Below are positions 56,061 through 64,000 of a stretch of 64,000 nt of DNA, one piece after another. The notes beneath the pieces are model-generated. The model ran no database searches, was not told where the DNA came from, and worked only from the letters and a program-made list of their open reading frames with translations. Source of the DNA: Molanna angustata. Its lineage: Eukaryota > Arthropoda > Insecta > Trichoptera > Molannidae. Within the stretch, counting starts at the first letter, position 1. Each line of letters opens with the position of its first letter. The stretch is from positions 6,543,018-6,607,017 of the forward strand of contig OY754980.1 in the NCBI GenBank assembly GCA_963576475.1. The letters run 5' to 3'. The translations under genes and the position numbers were made by a program.

Positions 56061-56361
56061 TGTTACTCTTATCTCATGCGCGCACCCACACTAATTCACA
56101 CTTTTTTAATGTCTTCTTTTGATATTAGGTATAGTACGTAAGAGGTACATGTTATTTTTGTATTATTATTTATTTAATTTTAATAATTGTATGCATGTAC
56201 TGTGTACTGTCCTTTGTAAAATAAAATAAAATAAAGACTTAATTTTATATACATATTTAATATACAATTATAAACTTTCCGTGTTCAGAAAACATTTTGA
56301 AACTATTAAAACAAGAATTATTCCTAGTTTAATATATAAATTCGTTGTAAGCTACCACCTT

Positions 56362-56637
56362 TCAATGGTGCTTCCACACTTTTTAAATTATCAATGTCCC
56401 ATAAGAGTTGGATAATCGAAAAGACAACAGATTATTAATATATCATCTCACATAGTTCAGCAATGATGTTCACCACCCCTTTAGAATATTGAATTTTTAG
56501 TCGAGACGAGACTGGTGTGTAGGGTTACATATTTATGTCGTGCTTCTTGATATAAAGTAATGCACACCCGCACACCTCTCACTGAATACGTCACATTGTA
56601 GGGTATACCGTGGTGATATGAATGAATATGTCTAATT
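56362..56637 (+). mobile_element. Repeat-C copy
   Basis: GGTGCTTCCACAC, CCCATAAGAG..GGATAATCGA, GAGACGAGACTGGTGTGT, GCACACCCGCACACCTCTCA, and a TATGAATGAATATG tail. Confidence 0.72.
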
Positions 56638-56639
56638 TT

Positions 56640-56765
56640 CATACATTCCCTAAACTTAGCAGTAATGCTTGTGCTATAGTTGAACGAAATCGGTCGTGGC
56701 AGGATTCGAACTCTCGACCACTGGATTACTAACCCAGCGCGCTAACCGCTCTTCTACCCCACCCA
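56640..56765 (-). mobile_element. SINE-B copy
   Basis: Reversed head GGATTCGAACTC (B box), TGGATTACTAACCCAGCGCG, CGCTCTTCTACCCC (A box). It adjoins the end of the Repeat-C copy. Confidence 0.8.
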
Positions 56766-56925
56766 TCTATCCCATCATTTGCAGCAATGAAACTTTATTC
56801 ATCCATAGTTATATAATTCACATATCTGATGGCCATATTTTACAGGTCAAAATTTTTCACAGCCTTTTATTGTTCTGTCGGGGGTACCTTCGTATCTTTC
56901 GTCTTGCTGGCCATTACCCCAAACA

Positions 56926-57177
56926 ATGACGGGCCACATTAAAGCACAGTATGGCTCGACTATCTCGGCGTCCATCCAACTTTCATTTCTGGAACCTTTA
57001 AATAATGACGGACATTCAATAAATATAATTGGTCATTCTGTTGACTTGGAGCCCAGATCCCAGACCCCGGGACCGCCACGGCTCAATGGAGAAATGGGGG
57101 ACAGGCGATCATTAAATCCTTCGTCTGAAATTCAGGACTGCACTGAAAAGTATAACATATTTTTATTCAAGCCATGA
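56926..57177 (+). CDS. Unrecognised open frame
   Basis: 83 codons (MTGHIKAQYGSTISASIQLS ... VDLEPRSQTPGPPRLNGEMG) with a GC-rich centre. No domain, splice site or duplicate supports a gene; it might be a decayed DNA-transposon piece. Confidence 0.15.
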   Translation: MTGHIKAQYGSTISASIQLSFLEPLNNDGHSINIIGHSVDLEPRSQTPGPPRLNGEMGDRRSLNPSSEIQDCTEKYNIFLFKP

Positions 57178-57604
57178 TTTTCTTTTATTCATTCAAATAC
57201 AAGAATTAGATTATTCTCATTCGTACCGAGATAATAATTAGTATTATTAAAAAATAAGATACTTATTATTCGTATATGAATAGTTTTTGCGAAGATATTT
57301 TATTTATAATTGTGTACTACAAAATACACAAAGGCAGGCTTAAAATAACTATAAATACTAGTTCGTATTACAAGAGTTATTTAACAAAAATGAAAGAAAA
57401 AGGTAAGGTCCCGTACTGCGAGAATACTGTTCACGGGACGTCAACTTTTTCTTACATTATTCTTAAATAACTCCCGTAATACGAATCTAAGAAAATGATG
57501 ATGTGAACACCGGCTTAGAATAGTGGTTACATTCTTTTCCGTAATGCTGGGTTTACACCAGTTTAGTATTAAGTTTAACCAGGCGAGCCGGAAACCTTTT
57601 CGAA

Positions 57605-57755
57605 TGAATAATATATGTCCTTGTAACAAGTACATATACATCCTCAAACATTTCTTAAACTAAGCGTACATTCCATAACGCTTGTGATATAGGTGAACGA
57701 AATCAGTCGTGGACAGCATTCGACCTCGCAACCACTGGATTACTAACCACATCAG
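57605..57755 (-). mobile_element. SINE-B copy, diverged
   Basis: AATATATGTCCTTGTAACAA, CATAACGCTTGTGATATAGG TGAACGAAATCAG, GCATTCGACCTCG, ACTGGATTACTAACC. The A-box end is degraded. Confidence 0.7.
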
Positions 57756-57759
57756 CTGA

Positions 57760-58480
57760 ATAAAAATACCAAACTGTGTAAAATAACAATTTCTTGGTAG
57801 GGCGTCATTAGTCAGCCTATATTTGTAATATTTACTGTGTGTAATAATTATAAAAATAAAATAAATAAATAAAATATGAGAAGGAACACCGATTCACCCC
57901 TGTTATATTTTCTATGTTTGGAGGGTTAACCAAAGAGTTTGGTGGGAGGGCAAGGGATGTAAGTAAGAGGGTGTGAGATAAAGGGGACGACTGTGGGGGC
58001 GAGTCTTCGCAGATGGGATTATGTAAAGTTGGTACCGACTCAGCCTATAAGGTATACATACCTACCCATCTACCTATCTCCTGTTTACTGATATCAATCA
58101 TCTCAACCCTCGGGGGTTTAAAAGTAATTCTATCTTCAAATGATGCGATGCCATACATCCAAACGTATCTAACTGGTATATAAATAACTACTTACGTCTC
58201 TTTTTATACCTATATCATGTTTAACATCTTTTCCTTAAACATTTTTTTCGTATAATATTACTTGAATTTAACACAGAAATAGCCAATAATACCCCCTATT
58301 CATTAACTATTGTAACTAAAATACGAACGTTCTAAAATTGTTATTTTAGATTTACGGTCTTGTTTCAGCGTTATAAAATATAAACTTGGTCTAAATGAAA
58401 TAGGAATGAACCTATTTTGGCCGGAACGTTCTTATAAAGTTACTGAATTAGACGTATTTTGAATAATTATGAAAATGATG
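57760..58480. other. Unassigned DNA
   Basis: Holds a probable TAAA LINE tail (57855-57874) and a G-rich stretch (57950-58020). No recognised gene. Confidence 0.4.
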
Positions 58481-58483
58481 CTG

Positions 58484-59730
58484 TGAGGCACCGGCTTAGA
58501 ATAGTGCTTCCACTCTTTTCTATTATTGTTTTCGAGTGTCCCGTAAGAGCCGGGTAATCGAAAATACAACAGGAAACAATAACAACTCACATAGTTCAGC
58601 AATGAGGTTCACCACCCATTCTGAATATAGTGCCTTTTTAGGTGAGACGAGACTGGTGTGTGGGTATACACAGATATGTTAAAATTATTATTATGTTTGA
58701 ATTATTATTATTTACTTAAAGAAACAAATTTATTAGAGCTTTCTGAAAGAAGATTATTATTTGATTTACTATGTTTATTTAAAATTATTAATAATCAGTT
58801 AGACTGTCCAGAATTACTATTCATAATAAATTTTAATGTACCAAATAGAAAAACTAAAAATCATCTTCCATTCTATTGTAAAAATACTACAAATTTAGCA
58901 CACTATTATACACCAATACATCGAATTCAGAACTTGGGAAATATATATGCACGGTCATTTGATTATTTTAACACTTCCTTTCATAAATTTAAATACGAAC
59001 TAACATCAATGTTTTATAAAAAACAGTCAATCGCTGCTAACAGTGTTATCTCGTTTGAAATGTGATATTTTTTAAATTATCTGTAATTTAGATTCTTTCT
59101 TTTTCTTTAAGATTTGCAATACATTTTTTTTTTGCTTGCCTACTTTGCATGTCTAGTATAATATTATAATATAATGTGATTATATTATATTATTTTTGTT
59201 ATTTATTTTGTTTCATCATTTAGTTTTTATTTTCCTAAGTATGTACCCGTATGTTTTTTTTATAGTTCTTTTATTTTTTTTACATTATTATTATTTTTTA
59301 TATAAAATTTTTGTTGTTTTATTGTATAGTTTTTAATTTTTTTTATGTTAATTATTATTTTTTCTTTTTTTCTAAGTGTGTAGGTATATTATTTTAGTAT
59401 ATTTTAATGATTTTTATGTCTCAACCTAAGTACCTATATCTTTTATTTTAAATTGTATTTTTTTTTCCACTTAATATTATTTTTTATAGTTACTAATTTT
59501 GTTACAGTACCTTTTTTTCTTTTTTAAATGTAGTTTTATTATTTTGTTTTGTAATTTCAATGTGTGTACTTGATTGTTGTTCATGTTTGTAAAACGCAAT
59601 TCGCCGTAAATAAATAAATAAATAAATAAATATGTTGTGCTCTCTTTTATAAGGCAATGCACACCCGCACACCTTTCGCTGGTTACTCCACATTGTGGGA
59701 TATGCCGTGATGGTATGAATGAATGAATGA
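58484..59730 (+). mobile_element. Repeat-C copy split by a LINE
   Basis: 58484-58680 gives the first 200 bp up to CAGATATGTT. 59630-59730 resumes with ATATGTTGTGCTCTCTTTTA and finishes with (TGAA)n. Joined, they match the 9011-9299 copy without loss. Confidence 0.9.
58681..59629 (+). pseudogene. Nested TAAA-tailed Jockey/CR1-like LINE
   Basis: Coding end open to the natural stop: LELSERRLLFDLLCLFKIIN, NQLDCPELLFIINFNVPNRK, TTNLAHYYTPIHRIQNLGNI, SVISFEM. A 560-bp T-rich 3' UTR and a (AAAT)n tail follow. The 7-bp repeat ATATGTT flanks it (58674-58680 and 59630-59636). Most of the element (endonuclease, RT fingers and palm) is absent through 5' truncation. Confidence 0.92.
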
Positions 59731-59935
59731 AAATGATGAAATTTTCATAATTTTCATTATTATTCATAATACGTCTGATTCAGTAACTTTTTAAGAACGT
59801 TCCGGCCAGTATAGGTACGTACGTTTCTATTCCATTAAGTCCAAGTTGATACTTTATAACGCTGAAATATGACCGTAAATCTAAAATCTTCAATTTTAGT
59901 ATGTTCCTATTTTAGTTACAATAGTTACAGAATAG

Positions 59936-59982
59936 GGGGTAGTGCCAATAAGCTCGTCACTTTCGCAGGGTGCAAGGAAATG
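59936..59982 (+). mobile_element. SINE-A 3' fragment
   Basis: GCCAATAAGCTCGTCACTTT, CGCAGGGTGCAAGGAAAT corresponds to the 3' end of SINE-A. Confidence 0.55.
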
Positions 59983-60271
59983 TAAATATATTAGTTAATA
60001 GCTTTAAAAATTACTTAATTGTTACGAAATGATTTTTCCCGTTTTATTTTTTTATTTATTTTTTATTTTTGTAAAAGGTAAATACACGTACCTACTACAT
60101 AAAAAAACAATAATATATTTATTTAATGATAAAATATTCAAAACGAGTAGGTACCTATCTCGACTCACATTAGAGTGTCATATTGTGAAAATTGTCATAT
60201 TATCTTATTGCAACAGTAATAAGGGAAAATAATGGAGTAACGAGGAAATAGGGAGGAGGATAGTGTGTAAG

Positions 60272-60276
60272 GGTGT

Positions 60277-60332
<56 letters not shown>

Positions 60333-60337
60333 TGTGT
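60272..60337. repeat. (TG)n microsatellite
   Basis: About 30 TG units with one ATG interruption. Confidence 0.95.
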
Positions 60338-60767
60338 ATTTTTTCTCGGACAACTCATAGGTACTACATCAAAATATTAATTTAAAACGCACCCAATAAC
60401 AAGTTGCCACATTCTGGAGACTTTCCATATTAATCGTCTGGCATAAAAAATGCTCCTAAATAAACATACCATATTACAAAAACACAAAGTATGGTTGGGT
60501 AAAACTATAAAGAAACACAGAACATCATGGATCAAGAAACATATAACATCGGTTCGGAACACATAAACAACACGTTGTAACACCAAATCAAACATAATAA
60601 ACTCCCTTAATTTAAAACAATAACAAATTACTATATTATTTAATCTTAAAACACACTTACCTGTAACACGCACACACTGCACACAATTATGCACACATTA
60701 ACACACACAACATAAATTAAAATAAATACCATATTACCAAATCACAAAATCGGGTTTTATACCATAC

Positions 60768-61473
<706 letters not shown>

Positions 61474-61474
61474 T

Positions 61475-62235
61475 AATACCAAAACACAATGTACGGTTAC
61501 ATATATAGGTACCATATTACCAAAAATTTAAATTCACAAATCAATAAAGAATTATTGGTTTCTAGAATCAAATGTTTTTTTATATATCACAAATATCACA
61601 AAAACTTGACTGAAGCACGTTCCACGCCATTTAAAAAAATGCTATCTGAAAAATGTGAAAAAAATGCCCTCTCTATGTGATGATTTAAGATTTTTAGTGC
61701 AAATAATATTTTTTAATAGAAATAATAATAATAATAATGACATTTCTGAAACAAAAACTGACAAAATATCTACATATAACATGTAGATATCTATATAGAC
61801 TTAAACAACTTTACATCCCAAAAAAAAGAACCATGCTCAGCAATGTTTTGGAAGGACAAGCCCCAACAGCTGTATTTCAGCATCATCAAATTATAGTGGG
61901 TCAATTGTGTACTCCGTTAAAACGTACAAGTTTTGCACAACACTAATACACTTACAATGGGGTGGTGTGGTTCAACCAACTTGATACAAATCTGGTACTG
62001 ACAACTGAATTTGACAATTTAAAAAAAATAGACTTCTATTGTCTGATTTGTAAATTATATTCATTTCATTTTTTATGAAAATAATTCTGTAGATATGAAT
62101 ATTTGTTTCATTTCTTTTAAATGTCTCCTTTGCACGCGAGTGCTTACATTCTAGTAATAAAGAGAAATATGTATTTTTGTGTGTGTGTATCTTTTTCTTT
62201 ATTTTATGGTTGTGTTTTTTGGATATCTATTGTAA
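61475..62235. other. Unassigned AT-rich DNA
   Basis: A short (AAT)n tract near 61723 and no recognised gene. Confidence 0.4.
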
Positions 62236-62332
62236 TATACATACATACCATCACGCCATGTCCCTTGAGGGGTATGTCCCTTGGTATGTCACGCCATGTC
62301 CCTTGGGGTATGTCACGCCATGTCCCTTGTAA
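62236..62332 (-). repeat. Tandemly repeated LINE 3' terminus
   Basis: CACGCCATGTCCCTTG occurs three times (62250, 62291, 62316) after CATACATACCAT. On the minus strand this is CAAGGGACATGGCGTGATGG TATG, the extreme 3' end of the 34107-34465 LINE family. Confidence 0.65.
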
Positions 62333-63042
62333 TATAAATAAAATAAAAACAATATTAAAAAAAGTATTGATAATTGTCCTTATAGATATATAAACTATGA
62401 AGGTTAAAAAGGTATGGAAAAGATTTAGAATGTATAGTGGGTAGGAATATTCAAATTAAAATTTAATAAATTAATTTATTACCTTGAGAAGTGGCCAGTT
62501 AACCCACTCCTGTAGGTTAACGACTAGGTTTAGGTATGAATAGATAAGAATTGAGAGTAGTTTGGTATTGAATTTGAATATTTTAATGAAAATTCATTTG
62601 AAGGCTACATATGATTACTATTCGAATAGATTTATTGGAAATACCTGTTTTCGATTAAGTCTTTACCGTGTGGAATTTGTTTTATGGGAGAGGGAGGAGG
62701 GTTGCTCCTACGACCGTATGGCGCTGTGGGCTCTGGAATTTTCCACATTAATATGGAATCAATGCTCAATAAGAAAATATTTCATACAACGACTATTTTT
62801 TTTGTCATTCTAATATTTTACATTAATATTCTTTCCAATAAGTTGGAAAATTTGCAGCTTACCTTGTCCGACATCGAATTAAAAAAATAAAACAGAATTC
62901 ATTTTGTGAACTATTTCACCATTCTGAAAAACACATGATTTATTAGCGCCATATATTTATTGGAAAACAACTTGAGCCCGTCACGTGGATGCGCAGATTG
63001 CAAATTTGTGTCTTTTTGCTTGGTTGGTATATGTGCAAACCG

Positions 63043-63067
63043 CCCCCCCCCCCCCCCCCCCCCCCCC
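63043..63067 (+). repeat. C tract, 25 nt
   Basis: Uninterrupted C run following CAAACCG. Other C runs near 6473 and 41860 are shorter. Confidence 0.95.
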
Positions 63068-63425
63068 TCCTCTCCACGGCTAAAAGGATCATGAAGTATG
63101 ATGGAATCTTTACATTTGTTTCTTTGTGTGAACTATCGTATATACTGTGTGTTAGGTGTCAATTTTTTTGTCTATTTTTGTTTCTATATTTTTATCTGTT
63201 TCTGTATTTGTATTTGTTTCTATATTTTTATCTGTTTCTATATTTTTATCTATTTTTGTGTATTGTATCACATAAATGGCTTAAGCCTTATATTATAGTA
63301 AAATAAAATAAAATTAATAATTAGTTTTACCCACAAAAAAGAACCTTGAAAGGTATATAACATAATATTTAAGTAAATTAAAATACTCATTGTTAATATA
63401 TATTAATATGTTGTTTCTGTATATC

Positions 63426-63616
63426 TTCTTCTTACTTTTCGTAGATCTGTTTCTACCGCTATTCTGTCTCCTGCGATGTGGATTGCCAGCTGTCTCGTCA
63501 TCTCTTTGGAGGGGTTCCTGGTGGCCTTCTTCCAGCTGGTTTGGTTCTCCTGGAGAGCGATACGTGGGAGTCTATTTTTATCCATTATATTAACACGTGA
63601 GCTCCAATATAGCCTC
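63426..63616 (-). pseudogene. RTE-like LINE C-terminus
   Basis: Minus strand: LYWSSRVNIMDKNRLPRIAL, TSWKKATRNPSKEMTRQLAI, RIAVETDLRK. A short (AAGAAG) tail is next to the 9-bp repeat CTGTATATC (63417-63425 and 63617-63625). 5'-truncated to under 200 bp. Confidence 0.85.
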
Positions 63617-63629
63617 CTGTATATCAATA

Positions 63630-64000
63630 AAATAAAATGAAGGCTTAAAGTGTAGTTATGTACCTTAATTCTTGAACCATGTGTAAATAATTAAGGTGGT
63701 AGTTATTAGATAGGTAACGTTGTCGCTATCTCCAGTGGATGGCTAACCGTAATCGGACCTCTTATCAGTTCCTCTCATATCTCTCGCTCACTCTCTACCT
63801 TCAACCTTCCACTTCTACCTCTTACTCCGCCTCCATCTCTGGAACGGGTGGTTGTTGCTGTAGTAAGTATATGTATGTGGAGTCACACCTTCCATGCTGA
63901 TACGTGATTGCCAATCTATGCTTACATTTCAAATAATAATAATAATAATACCACACCACATATTACATACCTTCCTACGTGCACACTTGGAGATAAACTT
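63630..64000. other. Unassigned DNA at window end
   Basis: Pyrimidine-rich 63770-63850 (CTCTCGCTCACTCTCTACC) and an (AAT)n tract near 63935. No recognised feature. Confidence 0.4.

Noticed and set aside
55839..56141. Three overlapping His/Thr-rich frames
   Set aside because: CA-rich minisatellite.

Overview
This 64-kb window is AT-rich, intergenic-type DNA from an animal nuclear genome, most likely an insect. Evidence: dozens of degraded, 5'-truncated non-LTR retrotransposons, tRNA-derived SINEs, several MITE families, dense microsatellites, recurrent GTAGGTAGGTACCTACC-like motifs, and no bacterial-style operons. Hemiptera and Lepidoptera both have repeats of this style; the sequence alone does not decide the order. 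I recognise no complete protein-coding gene. Almost every open frame longer than 60 codons is a retrotransposon relic, a tandem repeat, or a shadow of one.

Layout. 0-10 kb: Helentron-like elements, a LINE with a 5' inversion, a hAT MITE with intact 8-bp duplications, and a near-palindromic TTAA-flanked MITE. 11-20 kb: LINE 3' fragments, three copies of a tRNA-derived SINE (SINE-A), and a MITE bounded by inverted repeats around CTCAATAGAGACGAA. 20-30 kb: a TATA-containing GC-rich block, one exon-like TPR-type segment on the minus strand, an element with a hammerhead-like core that exists here both empty and interrupted by a TTAA MITE, a 66-bp minisatellite, and a LINE nested in another LINE with a 17-bp duplication. 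32-33.5 kb: the reference copy of the Helentron-like family. 36.6-38 kb: a GAATAAAG minisatellite split by a 190-bp palindrome carrying a minimal hammerhead ribozyme motif on each strand. 38-46 kb: a second tRNA-derived SINE (SINE-B), more MITEs, and the only stretch with plausible splice signals (41.8-44.7 kb). 46-64 kb: LINE fragments, including one with a broken reverse-transcriptase catalytic box, repeat nesting, a long (TA)n tract and other microsatellites.

Relationships. Two LINE lineages dominate. One is an endonuclease/reverse-transcriptase type with (GAA)n or (GAT)n tails; eight of its insertions have target-site duplications of 8-17 bp. The other is Jockey/CR1-like with (TAAA)n tails. 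The SINE-like repeats appear to use LINE 3' ends: SINE-A shares about 40 bp with one LINE 3' end, and a 290-bp repeat (Repeat-C) shares its terminal motif with another. The strongest leads are the hammerhead palindrome, the Helentron-like family with subterminal inverted repeats and a 5' stem-loop, and the filled/empty site pair of the TTAA MITE. Clade names for the LINEs come from remembered family features, not from a search.
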